64,000 bases of DNA from contig JAIQFH010000002.1 of assembly GCA_020073385.1 (NCBI GenBank), positions 221,295 to 285,294 on the forward strand, read 5' to 3'. The stretch is from Terriglobia bacterium (GTDB taxonomy: Bacteria; Acidobacteriota; Terriglobia; Terriglobales; Acidobacteriaceae). Within the stretch, counting starts at the first letter, position 1. Each line of letters starts with the position of its first letter. A program made the translations under genes and the position numbers. Below are positions 1-7,225 of the stretch, in pieces. The notes beneath the pieces are model-generated. The model saw only the letters and a list, made by a program, of their open reading frames with translations. It ran no database searches and was not told the origin of the DNA.

Positions 1-297
1 GTGGTCGGAGCGGTTCACGGCCTGGGCGCGGAAACCCCCACCCAGATCCTGCTCTTTCTTATGGCCGCGAACCTGGGCGGAACGGGAGTAGGGCTGCTCG
101 GGCTTCTGATGTTCATCATAGGCCTCGTGTTCATGAATACGTTGCTCTGCGCTTCTGCGGCCGGGATGTTTTCAGCGACTTTGGCCCGCCCATATGCCTT
201 GCGGGCGCTGACGTTAGCCACCTCCGCCTATAGCATCATCGTCGGAGCCATCTTCCTGCTGGGTTCGGCGGATCGGCTGCCTTCCCTGACCGGTTAA
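1..297 (+). CDS. C-terminal part of a NicO/UreH-like nickel-transporter-type membrane protein (partial)
   Basis: The reading frame is already open at the left edge and ends with TAA at 295-297, so only the last 98 or so residues are seen and the GTG at position 1 is probably internal. The fragment has three hydrophobic stretches (about residues 17-27, 31-56 and 68-87) and begins with a G-x-x-H-G-x-G-A-E-T-P-T-Q motif. That motif resembles the conserved HG-x-GAET segment of high-affinity nickel/cobalt permeases (HoxN/NicO/UreH type). The inferred role is metal transport across the inner membrane. The upstream part is outside the window, so substrate and operon partners cannot be judged. Confidence 0.5.
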   Translation: MVGAVHGLGAETPTQILLFLMAANLGGTGVGLLGLLMFIIGLVFMNTLLCASAAGMFSATLARPYALRALTLATSAYSIIVGAIFLLGSADRLPSLTG

Positions 298-499
298 ACC
301 GCGGCTGGCACCCGCCAACTACCGGTCTCCAAGTCGCAAGAAAGTTGATTCAGTGTGCAGCACTTTGCACTCAGGTGTTGGCTCGGGACATGGCATTATC
401 GTCTATGTTATTGATACAAAATAGTTTACTGGATTGATGAATTTGGCAGTCCGTGTGCACGTTGGAGATGGGATAGTTTCGCTCTACCTATGTTTCAGA

Positions 500-521
500 C
501 TTGCGGTGATGGGACCGCAAG
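500..521 (+). promoter_or_regulatory. Leader hairpin upstream of the PEP-CTERM gene
   Basis: CTTGCGGT (500-507) pairs perfectly with ACCGCAAG (514-521) around a six-base loop. An A-rich stretch and the GGGAGGAAG ribosome-binding site of the next gene follow. There is no U-tract, so it is not a terminator; it may stabilise or regulate the leader mRNA. The rest of the 298-561 gap shows no gene. A GG/GC pair near 380-394 resembles a sigma-54 promoter but has the wrong spacing. Confidence 0.35.
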
Positions 522-561
522 AACAATAAAATAAAAGCGGTTGATGTGGGAGGAAGTACAC

Positions 562-1161
562 ATGAAGCGGATGATATTGCTGTTCTTGCTAGCTTTAGCG
601 CTGCCGATGGCGGCGTTCGCAAATAACTCGGTGGACTTCACGAACGCGGGCGGCACGTTGAGCGGCAGCAGCGCGGGGTTGAGTCTGACCGGTTCCACGC
701 TGATCGCGATGGGAACCGGCGGCGGGATTATTACCGGGAATCTGGGCACACTCGACTTCTCGACGGCCGGATTGACCGGTGGGAACCTGCAGACGGGCGC
801 GACCTTTGCGGCCGGCGGAAGCTTCACCATTACCGGCAACGGCACGAACGGGATTTCAAACGGCGTGATCTTTACGGGCACGTTCTCCGGGCCGGTTACC
901 TGGACTATGGTTACCCTCGCCAATGGCACCCACAACTACACGCTGAGCGGAGCCTTGACTGGGACATGGATGGGCGGTGGGACGGTGAACGGCGCAACCG
1001 TGCAACTGACCATTAACACGGGCAAGGGCTTCTTTAACGGATCCACGACCATCTCCAGCGGAGACACCAACATCGTGGTTCCTGAGCCTGGCTCTCTCAC
1101 CCTGCTGGGTACCGGACTGGTCGGCCTGGCCGGCGTCATCCGGCGTAAGCTGAAAGCGTAA
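562..1161 (+). CDS. Secreted PEP-CTERM sorting-domain protein
   Basis: This encodes a 199-residue exported protein. Residues 1-20 form a signal peptide (KR, then a hydrophobic core ending in AAFA). The C-terminus carries a PEP-CTERM signal: V-P-E-P-G-S, a hydrophobic helix (LTLLGTGLVGLAGVI) and a basic RRK tail. Exosortase removes such tails during export to the cell surface or extracellular matrix. The middle is rich in Gly, Thr, Ser and Asn and has no recognisable enzyme domain, which fits a structural or matrix protein. The ATG at 562 is chosen because GGGAGGAAG lies 6-14 bases upstream and the signal peptide starts there; an in-frame TTG/ATG at 541 would add non-signal residues. It is monocistronic, with a leader hairpin before it and a terminator after it. 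No exosortase gene lies in this window. Confidence 0.85.
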   Translation: MKRMILLFLLALALPMAAFANNSVDFTNAGGTLSGSSAGLSLTGSTLIAMGTGGGIITGNLGTLDFSTAGLTGGNLQTGATFAAGGSFTITGNGTNGISNGVIFTGTFSGPVTWTMVTLANGTHNYTLSGALTGTWMGGGTVNGATVQLTINTGKGFFNGSTTISSGDTNIVVPEPGSLTLLGTGLVGLAGVIRRKLKA

Positions 1162-1188
1162 GCTAAACTAACTCCCATCGAAATCTAG

Positions 1189-1214
1189 CCCCGCCCTACT
1201 TGGGCGGGGTTTTT
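1189..1214 (+). terminator. Rho-independent terminator after the PEP-CTERM gene
   Basis: CCCCGCCC (1189-1196) and GGGCGGGG (1202-1209) form an 8-bp GC-only stem with a five-base loop, followed at once by five T residues. It lies 28 bases after the stop codon. Confidence 0.9.
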
Positions 1215-1264
1215 CCTTTCTGGAGCTTTTCCTGAGCTAGTTTTCCTTGATCGGCTACCCATTA

Positions 1265-1316
1265 CCCCGGTAATCGAAGCCGGGGGATAACCGTTGACCG
1301 GCGTGCCACCGGCTTC
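1265..1316 (+). promoter_or_regulatory. Overlapping, mutually exclusive hairpins in the leader of the PilZ operon
   Basis: CCCCGG (1265-1270) can pair with CCGGGG (1280-1285). GAAGCCGG (1276-1283) can instead pair with CCGGCTTC (1309-1316). The two stems share bases 1280-1283, so they cannot form together. The second stem ends 24 bases before the next start codon. This architecture is typical of attenuators and riboswitch-like switches, but the sequence does not match the core of the known cyclic-di-GMP riboswitches that I can recall. A regulatory role is inference only. Confidence 0.3.
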
Positions 1317-1339
1317 TTACAGTGCCAACAGGGGGTGGT

Positions 1340-1603
1340 ATGAAGGACATTCATGAGGTCCTGCGACAAAAGCAGGCAAAATACGCCCAACTTGGCAAAC
1401 AGATTGAAATGCTCCAGCAAGCGGCGGAGAAACTCCGTGAAGTAGCACCGCTTCTTGCCGAGAGCGACGAAGAAGATAACGTAGTGCTAGCAGAAGTGGA
1501 TGACGCCGGCTCTGCCGACGCACTCGCAGCGAAAGCGGGCGCCAGTGGCGGCGGTTCGACAGGGTCCAAAGCGGCGCGGCCCACAGCGCCTCGTTGGCCG
1601 TAA
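1340..1603 (+). CDS. Small coiled-coil hypothetical protein upstream of the PilZ gene
   Basis: This is an 87-residue protein that begins MKDIHEVLRQKQ. The first 50 residues are strongly amphipathic and charged (KQAKYAQLGKQIEMLQQAAEKL), predicting one coiled coil. The second half is acidic and then Ala/Gly/Ser-rich, with a basic end, probably disordered. The ATG at 1340 follows a GGGGG tract at a suitable distance; an earlier in-frame ATG at 1322 adds six poor residues. The gene ends 33 bases before the receiver-PilZ gene, so the two are probably cotranscribed. Similar short coiled-coil proteins are familiar to me upstream of PilZ proteins in acidobacteria, but no function is known. Confidence 0.65.
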   Translation: MKDIHEVLRQKQAKYAQLGKQIEMLQQAAEKLREVAPLLAESDEEDNVVLAEVDDAGSADALAAKAGASGGGSTGSKAARPTAPRWP

Positions 1604-1636
1604 AGCTGAGGGCGAGAGCCCATCCCGATCGAAGCT

Positions 1637-2776
1637 ATGAATCTTCAGGCATTACTGGTCTCGAGCGACGACTCCGCTGCGGACGTGCTGGGCAGAGTTC
1701 TGTCCGGCTTCGGCATCGCCACGGACCGGTCCAGCGATCCGGAAACTACTCTGGCGCGTATCCACCAGCAGAAGTTCGACGCCTTGGTCGTTGATTTCGA
1801 TGATCAGAAGCTGGCGGAAGAGGTCCTGCTCCAGGCCAAGAAACTGGGAACGGGGCCGCTCAGCGTGGCGCTGGTGGCCGACACCGCAAAAGTACGCCAT
1901 ATCCTTAGCGGTGGCGCGCACTTCGTCCTCTACAAACCGATTTCCGAGGAAGCGGCGCGAGCTGGATTGCGCGCAGCTGCGGCACTGTTGACGCGCGAGC
2001 GGCGCAGGGCATTCCGAGTTCCAGTGCAGGCGGCGGTCGAAATCACGCTGCCTGACACCCGGAAAGTCGACGGCATTCTCCTGGATCTCTCTGAGACTGG
2101 AATGGATGTCCTCACCGCCGAAGCCCAAACCGTAGGTTCTTTGCTGGCTTTCCACTTCCAACTGCCCGATGGAGCGGTAGAAGTCGAGGGTCACGGGCAG
2201 GTGGTATGGGCCAACCCGAACGGTCAGACCGGCGTCCACTTCGTGGATGTGCCGGACATCGTAAAAGAAAAACTGAAGGCATGGCTCAAAGGTGCGGCGG
2301 TGGCCGCTGGCGCCGAGGATGATGAAATCGTTCCGCACTGCAAGCTGACCGATCTGAGTTTGGGTGGCTGCTATGTGCAGACAGACGCGCCTTTTCCCGA
2401 AAGCTCACTCGTCGATTTGTGCTTCAAGGCCAACGAGCTCGAAGTTCACACCGAAGGTATGGTTCGCGTGGCCCATCCCGGACAGGGCATGGGACTCGAG
2501 TTCCCTTCTCGCACGTCTGAACAGCGAGCGCAGGTAGCGACCCTGATCACTTTCCTGCGAAACAATTCCAATGCTTTGCCTGAGTTAAGCATCTCTCCGA
2601 AGGCTCTGGTCGCCGACCTCACACAATTTGAGGCTGTCGACAAAAGCGCTCAAGGTGCCGAGGACATGGAAGATCCATTGCTTGAACTCTTGCGTCGCGG
2701 GACTTCCCTGCAGCAGGAAGAGTTCCTCGGCGAACTCCAGCACCAGCGCAATCCCCAGGACGTTGCCACGGCGTAA
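1637..2776 (+). CDS. Receiver domain fused to two PilZ (cyclic-di-GMP binding) domains
   Basis: This is a 379-residue cytoplasmic signalling protein. Residues 1-115 look like a response-regulator receiver: acidic pair D11/D12, putative phospho-acceptor D53 in VVDFD, and K100 in the YKP motif. Residues 121-220 form a PilZ domain with the R123-x3-R127 motif and D150-x-S-x-x-G155, the two elements that bind cyclic-di-GMP. Residues 230-310 form a second PilZ fold with D239-L-S-L-G-G but no clear RxxxR, so it may have lost nucleotide binding. The tail is acidic. The protein would let a kinase signal and cyclic-di-GMP converge on one output, for example motility or surface attachment; that output is inference. 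No cognate kinase lies next to it. Confidence 0.8.
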   Translation: MNLQALLVSSDDSAADVLGRVLSGFGIATDRSSDPETTLARIHQQKFDALVVDFDDQKLAEEVLLQAKKLGTGPLSVALVADTAKVRHILSGGAHFVLYKPISEEAARAGLRAAAALLTRERRRAFRVPVQAAVEITLPDTRKVDGILLDLSETGMDVLTAEAQTVGSLLAFHFQLPDGAVEVEGHGQVVWANPNGQTGVHFVDVPDIVKEKLKAWLKGAAVAAGAEDDEIVPHCKLTDLSLGGCYVQTDAPFPESSLVDLCFKANELEVHTEGMVRVAHPGQGMGLEFPSRTSEQRAQVATLITFLRNNSNALPELSISPKALVADLTQFEAVDKSAQGAEDMEDPLLELLRRGTSLQQEEFLGELQHQRNPQDVATA

Positions 2777-3256
2777 ATCGTCGTTGGTCGTCCGTTCGTT
2801 AGTCGTTTGCCAAGTCTCGCAGCAAACAAGGCACATCCTCCGCACGACGCATTCAAACCCACAATTCCGGACTCCTCCCAAACTAAAAAGCCTCTCGCGC
2901 AACTGAGTTCACTTTTGCCAACGGCTAACGAGAAACGACTAACGACCACCGAAAAGCCTCTCGTTGGAGGTCATTATTCAGCGGAGATTGGGCAGGAAAG
3001 CAAGGCTGGACTGGGCAGTGCGGTGAGAGCGCGTGTGGAAAGAGAGGCTTTAGGCGGTGGTTCCGAAGAATTGAAGAACCCGAACCCCGTCTCTGGCGCG
3101 GATCCCTCAAATTCTTCGTGGTCTGTTCCACCCTAATGCCAGTAAGCTAGCGTCTCCGCGTTGCGCGGTGGTTTCAGCAGTATTAAATCTGGGTTAAATT
3201 GGAGCAACCGAATTTTGGGTCACCGGTATTGAATCTCTGGCCTGGAAGAGGACACT
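2777..3256 (+). other. Noncoding stretch with short inverted word repeats
   Basis: No convincing gene is seen here. The stretch contains GTTAGTCGTTT near 2797 and its inverse AAACGACTAAC near 2933, plus two copies of AAAGCCTCTCG (near 2887 and 2954). These match the gactaac-word repeats found in several other gaps (for example 14611-14650). The rest shows no strong hairpin or promoter that I can defend. Confidence 0.5.
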
Positions 3257-4957
3257 CTGGGAAACTCGGGCTCGACGGTTGCGCGGAACTCGCCAGAAAC
3301 TTGCAGCCTTTGGTGGAAGCCACTGCTGGCGATCGCTACGGCGGTCCTCACGGCCGAGATTCCATTCTTTTTCTTCGGCACTCCTTCCGGGCACGACGTT
3401 GAGTTTCATCTGTACTCATGGCTGGAAGTGCTGGCGCAATGGAAGCACGGAATTCTTTATCCACGTTGGGGAGCGCTCGCGCACTTCGCCTACGGAGAGC
3501 CGCGTTTTGTGTTCTATCCGCCTGCTTCGTGGACCCTGGGCGGAACAATCGGCAGGATCTTTCCCTGGACAATTGTGTCTCCGGTCTACATCTGGATCGT
3601 GCTGGTGCTGGCGGGGATTTCCATGTTCGTGCTGGCGCGCCGCTGGCTCAATCAGCGCGACGCAATCTTCGCCGCCGTGTTGTATGCCGTCAATCCTTAT
3701 CATCTGGTGATCGTTTACTGGCGCAGTGCCTTCGCGGAACTGCTGGCCAGTTGTCTGGTTCCGCTGCTGGTCTTGCTCGTCTCGAAGGCGGTCAACGGCG
3801 ACCGGCACGTCGTCGTGCCACTTGGATTGCTGCTCGCGGCGGCATGGCTGACGAACGCTCCGGCGGCGGTCATGATTCATTATTCTCTGGCGCTGTTGAT
3901 AGTGTTCTTCGCATGGAAGAACAAATCGCCGAAGCTTCTGCTGATCGCTGCCGGCGCAGTCGCCCTGGGCGCGTGCCTCTCGGCTTTTTACCTGCTTCCG
4001 GCCATTTATGAGCAGAGGTGGATTGATATCGCGAATGCGGTCTCGGCAGGGTCGCGTCCGTCGGACAATTTCCTGTTCATTCACACCACAGATCCGGATC
4101 ACGATGCCTTCAACCGAATTGTCTCGTGGCTTGCGGTTCTGGAAGTGGTGGTGATTCTGGCGGCAGCAATCGCGGGCAAACTGTGGCGAGACGCCAGACG
4201 CGAGGTGTGGAAAGCTTTGTCGGTGTGGGCCCTGGCCTGCTCTATCCTCATGCTTCCAATGTCTGCGTTGTTCTGGAAGGTCCTTCCCAAGCTGCAGTTC
4301 ATGCAATTTCCCTGGCGCTGGCTGCTCTGCATGAGCATGATCTTCACCCTCTTCGTAACCGTCGGACTCCGGCGCTGGTGGCAGCGTGGCGCAGTATGCG
4401 CATTGTCGCTGGTGGTCATTCTGGTGGGTTGGCGATTCGTACAGGCTCCGTGGTGGGATACCGCCGCCGACCTGCGCGAGATGCAAGACAATATGGCCAC
4501 GAGTGCCGGCTATGAAGGCACGGATGAATACACACCGATCGGAGCCGATCCGTCCGCGATCGATAAGGATGCGCGCAAGGTTACGGTCGTTGGTCCGGCA
4601 CATGCCGCCATCGATGTGCTGCACTGGGACGCTGAATCGAAGGTGTTCACCGCGCAAATGTCTGCGTCCGATCTGGTCGCGCTGCGGCTCTTCCGCTATC
4701 CCGCATGGCGAGCGTTGGTCAATGGACGCGAGGTGGAGACGACGGCCCGCGAAGGCACAGGGCAGATGCTGGTCCCGGTCTCGGCAGGTATGAACCGGGT
4801 GGAACTCAGGTTCGGGCGAACGTGGGATCGCACCGCCGGAGGGTGGATATCCGTCGTCACAGCGGTTTCGACTCTAACACTTGTCCTTTTTTCGGCAAGA
4901 CGGTCTCGGGCCTCTGCCCTCGGACCTCAAACTTCCCGGCTGAGGTCAGAGGTCTGA
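3257..4957 (+). CDS. Large polytopic membrane protein (glycosyltransferase-C/YfhO-like), probable CTG start
   Basis: From residue 1 at CTG 3257 this is about 566 residues, with roughly ten transmembrane helices in the first two thirds and a periplasmic-looking C-terminal domain. Conserved features are FFFFGTPSGHDVEFH near residues 36-50, W-K-H-G-I-L-Y-P-R-W and YGEPRFVFYPP. This is the pattern of acidobacterial membrane proteins related to oligosaccharide or YfhO-type transferases. The GHDVEFH motif lies upstream of the first GTG (3428), so translation must begin earlier. The frame is open from 3233 and contains no ATG; CTG 3257 follows GAAGAGGA at good spacing. The last residues are encoded by a gaggtctgaggtc-type intergenic repeat, so the natural tail may have been replaced. 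Substrate unknown. Confidence 0.6.
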   Translation: MGNSGSTVARNSPETCSLWWKPLLAIATAVLTAEIPFFFFGTPSGHDVEFHLYSWLEVLAQWKHGILYPRWGALAHFAYGEPRFVFYPPASWTLGGTIGRIFPWTIVSPVYIWIVLVLAGISMFVLARRWLNQRDAIFAAVLYAVNPYHLVIVYWRSAFAELLASCLVPLLVLLVSKAVNGDRHVVVPLGLLLAAAWLTNAPAAVMIHYSLALLIVFFAWKNKSPKLLLIAAGAVALGACLSAFYLLPAIYEQRWIDIANAVSAGSRPSDNFLFIHTTDPDHDAFNRIVSWLAVLEVVVILAAAIAGKLWRDARREVWKALSVWALACSILMLPMSALFWKVLPKLQFMQFPWRWLLCMSMIFTLFVTVGLRRWWQRGAVCALSLVVILVGWRFVQAPWWDTAADLREMQDNMATSAGYEGTDEYTPIGADPSAIDKDARKVTVVGPAHAAIDVLHWDAESKVFTAQMSASDLVALRLFRYPAWRALVNGREVETTAREGTGQMLVPVSAGMNRVELRFGRTWDRTAGGWISVVTAVSTLTLVLFSARRSRASALGPQTSRLRSEV

Positions 4958-4972
4958 GGTCTAAGGTCCGCT

Positions 4973-5605
4973 ATGCGGCGAGTTCTCATCGCTACATCTA
5001 ATCCCGGCAAGCTGCGCGACTTCGCGGGAGCGGCGGCTGTGCACGGAATCGAGATTGACGGAATCCCAAACTTCTCTTCCCTGCCGCTCGTTGTCGAAGA
5101 TGGACACACCTTCGAAGAGAACGCGCGCAAGAAAGCGGAGGAATACAGTCGCTACGTGCCCGGAGAGATTGTGGTGGCTGACGATTCTGGACTGGAAGTC
5201 GATGCATTGAACGGCGCTCCCGGCGTGCATTCAGCGCGCTACGCCGCCGATGAACCGCATCTGGCCGACGCGAATACCGATGACGAAGCGAACAACGCCC
5301 GCGTGCTGCGGGAATTGAAGAGCATTCCTCCGGCGAAGCGGACGGGCCGGTTTGTCTGCGTGCTTGCCGCCGCCCGCAACGGCAAGACTCTCGCGACATT
5401 TCGCGGTGTCGCCGAAGGCGTCATTCTCGACGCGCCCCGCGGGACGAACGGCTTTGGCTACGATCCCCTCTTCTACTTTCCCCAAATCCGGAAGACGTTT
5501 GCGGAGCTCTCCGCCGAGGAAAAATCGAAATACAGCCATCGCGGAGCCGCGTTTCGCCAATTTCTTGACTGGTGTGAGAAGCGAATTTCCGAAAACGCAA
5601 TCTAA
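4973..5605 (+). CDS. rdgB: XTP/dITP diphosphatase (RdgB/HAM1 family)
   Basis: This is a 210-residue house-cleaning pyrophosphatase that hydrolyses non-canonical purine triphosphates (dITP, XTP) to the monophosphate and pyrophosphate, preventing their incorporation into nucleic acids. Family signatures are the N-terminal ATSNPGKL substrate loop (residues 7-14), FEENARKKAEEYS (55-67), VVADDSGLEVDAL (73-85) with the metal-binding Asp residues, APGVHSARYA, and GTNGFGYDPLF (about 159-169). The family is usually about 200 residues, so it is full length. The HAD gene starts eight bases after its stop, which suggests cotranscription in one small housekeeping unit. Confidence is high. Confidence 0.93.
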   Translation: MRRVLIATSNPGKLRDFAGAAAVHGIEIDGIPNFSSLPLVVEDGHTFEENARKKAEEYSRYVPGEIVVADDSGLEVDALNGAPGVHSARYAADEPHLADANTDDEANNARVLRELKSIPPAKRTGRFVCVLAAARNGKTLATFRGVAEGVILDAPRGTNGFGYDPLFYFPQIRKTFAELSAEEKSKYSHRGAAFRQFLDWCEKRISENAI

Positions 5606-5612
5606 AGAGCCT

Positions 5613-6269
5613 GTGACCATCCCAGCGCCTGCAGGACTGATTTTCGACATGGACGGAGTCCTGGTCGACTCCGAACCCTTGCATAAGAAAGCGAAAGAAC
5701 TCGCCTTCGCCGAGGTCGGAATCATCGTCCCCGATTCTGTTTACGACAGCTACAAGGGACAACCGGACGCGACGATGCTCCCGGAGATCCTGACTGCTCG
5801 AGGATTCCACAAGGAAAGAATCGAGGAATTGTTGCGGCGCAAGAGGCAAATCTATGAAGGGATCGAGCATGGTCTGCAGACCGTCGACGGCGCCGCCGAC
5901 TTCGTGACGTGGGCCGCATCCCGCTACAAGATTGCTCTGGCCACCTCCGCCACGGCTCGAAATCGCGAAGCAACACTCAGACTTCTCGAAATCGGCCATC
6001 TGTTTCACGCCGTAGTGGACGCGAGTGGCCATCAGCGGCCGAAGCCCGATCCGGAGGTGTTCTTGATCGCTCTGGAGCAACTAAGTCTGAAAGCTGCGGA
6101 TTGCTGGATCATCGAAGATTCGGTGAACGGGCTGCGAGCGGCAAAAGCTGCTGGCTGCTTCTCTGCGGCGATCACAACCACTTTCGACACAAACACCCTT
6201 GTGACCGCCGGCGCAGACATCGTGGTGGATTCGTTCTCAGAACTACGTGCACTTCTGGAGAGCTTGTAG
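5613..6269 (+). CDS. HAD-superfamily hydrolase, beta-phosphoglucomutase/phosphoglycolate phosphatase-like
   Basis: This is a 218-residue phosphatase or phosphomutase of the HAD subfamily with a helical cap. Motif I is FDMDGVLVDSEPLH (nucleophile and acid/base Asp), motif II the Ser/Thr in LATSATARN, motif III the Lys in RPKPDPEVF, and motif IV IIEDSVNG. The cap (about residues 20-85) carries the KGQPDATM loop. The GTG at 5613 is taken as the start because it places motif I at the usual distance and sits eight bases after rdgB. The substrate cannot be set from sequence; sugar phosphates are likely. Hairpin repeats follow directly after the stop. Confidence 0.85.
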   Translation: MTIPAPAGLIFDMDGVLVDSEPLHKKAKELAFAEVGIIVPDSVYDSYKGQPDATMLPEILTARGFHKERIEELLRRKRQIYEGIEHGLQTVDGAADFVTWAASRYKIALATSATARNREATLRLLEIGHLFHAVVDASGHQRPKPDPEVFLIALEQLSLKAADCWIIEDSVNGLRAAKAAGCFSAAITTTFDTNTLVTAGADIVVDSFSELRALLESL

Positions 6270-6270
6270 T

Positions 6271-6309
6271 CGAGCTTCGCTCGACGGACAGCCGATGGCG
6301 GCTGTCCCC
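6271..6309. repeat. Back-to-back hairpins, cttcgctcgacggacagccg-type dispersed repeat
   Basis: GTCGAGC TTC GCTCGAC (6271-6287) is a perfect hairpin. It is followed immediately by GGACAGCC and GGCTGTCC (6288-6309), a second hairpin. There is no T-tract, so it is not a classical terminator. A diverged copy (gcctcgctttgcgggacagccgag) lies after the first cyclophilin gene near 14558-14600, so this is a dispersed repeat family. Confidence 0.7.
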
Positions 6310-6447
6310 ACATTCAGTTGATCGATTCAATTCTTTGCTTTGTTCCGGCAATCACTGACCACTGGTCCCGGTTCCTTGACTTCCCTTCTCCGCACACAAG
6401 ATAATCAAAGGTTATTTTGTCATCATTGGGGTTCATAAGGAGCTTCT

Positions 6448-7224
6448 GTGGCGTCAGCCAGTTCTTCTGCTCCCGTTTTAGAGCACGGTGTCGCTCCGTT
6501 GCGTGCTGGTCAGGGGATATCGTTTGTGCTTCGCAGGCTGCATTCCCTCACCGGCATCATTCCGGTGGGCGCGTTTCTCTTCGAACACATTCTGATCTCG
6601 AATTCGACTGCCATCGGACAAAACGGGCCTTCCGCTTACGCCCGCCAGGTCAGCTTTCTGGCGAATCTGCCGCTGGTGTTCTTCCTGGAATTGTTTGGGA
6701 TCTGGATTCCGATCGCTTATCACGCGCTCTACGGCTTTTACATCTGGTATCGCGGAGAAGGCAACACCGTTTCATATCCTTGGACGGGCAACTGGATGTA
6801 CACACTGCAGCGTTGGACAGGTGCCATCGCGTTCATCTACATCGTGTGGCATACGTACACCATGCGCTTCACGGGCATCGATTTGCATGACCACCCGCTA
6901 GCCTCCTTCGGCAAGGTGCAGGGAGAGGTCATACACACGCCGCTGTTTTTGTTCTACGTTGTCGGTCTCGTGGCCGCTTCCTGGCACTTCGCTTACGGCA
7001 TCTGGCTGTTCTCGGCGAAATGGGGAATTGTTTCCGGCGATAAGGCGCAGAAGCGGTTGCTTCGAGCGTGCCTGGTGTTTTTCCTTCTGCTCTGCGGGGT
7101 GGGTTTGGCGAGTTTGTACTCGTTCCGCTCGCGGCCTATCGCAGACGACGATCAGAACCGTGCCATGATTCAGTCCCACGAAAAGCCAGGCGGCCAGGCG
7201 ACCGACAGAAAGGGGGCACAATAA
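6448..7224 (+). CDS. sdhC: Succinate dehydrogenase cytochrome b558 subunit
   Basis: This is a 258-residue membrane anchor of the Bacillus-type (type B) succinate:quinone oxidoreductase. It has five predicted transmembrane helices that carry two haem b groups and the menaquinone site. Histidines expected to ligate haem lie in RRLHSLTG, LFEHIL, AYHALYG, VWHTYTM and SWHFAYG, one per helix region, as in SdhC of Bacillus. The GTG start at 6448 follows AAGGAGC. Only one base separates its stop from sdhA. The hydrophilic C-terminal tail (last 35 residues) is longer than usual. It is the first gene of the sdhC-sdhA-unknown-sdhB operon. Confidence 0.93.
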   Translation: MASASSSAPVLEHGVAPLRAGQGISFVLRRLHSLTGIIPVGAFLFEHILISNSTAIGQNGPSAYARQVSFLANLPLVFFLELFGIWIPIAYHALYGFYIWYRGEGNTVSYPWTGNWMYTLQRWTGAIAFIYIVWHTYTMRFTGIDLHDHPLASFGKVQGEVIHTPLFLFYVVGLVAASWHFAYGIWLFSAKWGIVSGDKAQKRLLRACLVFFLLLCGVGLASLYSFRSRPIADDDQNRAMIQSHEKPGGQATDRKGAQ

Positions 7225-7225
7225 T

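Noticed and set aside
368..398. Possible sigma-54 promoter before the PEP-CTERM gene
   Set aside because: TGGC and TGGCA elements are present, but GG and GC are 13 bases apart instead of 12, and the second element is TGGC rather than TTGC.
1261..1325. Cyclic-di-GMP riboswitch (GEMM) before the PilZ operon
   Set aside because: The conserved core words of this class are not found; only generic alternative hairpins are seen.
3416..4657. Long minus-strand open frame (413 codons) opposite the membrane protein
   Set aside because: It is the antisense shadow of a high-GC gene; composition is rich in Arg/His/Gln/Asp and lacks any family motif, whereas the plus strand encodes clear membrane helices.
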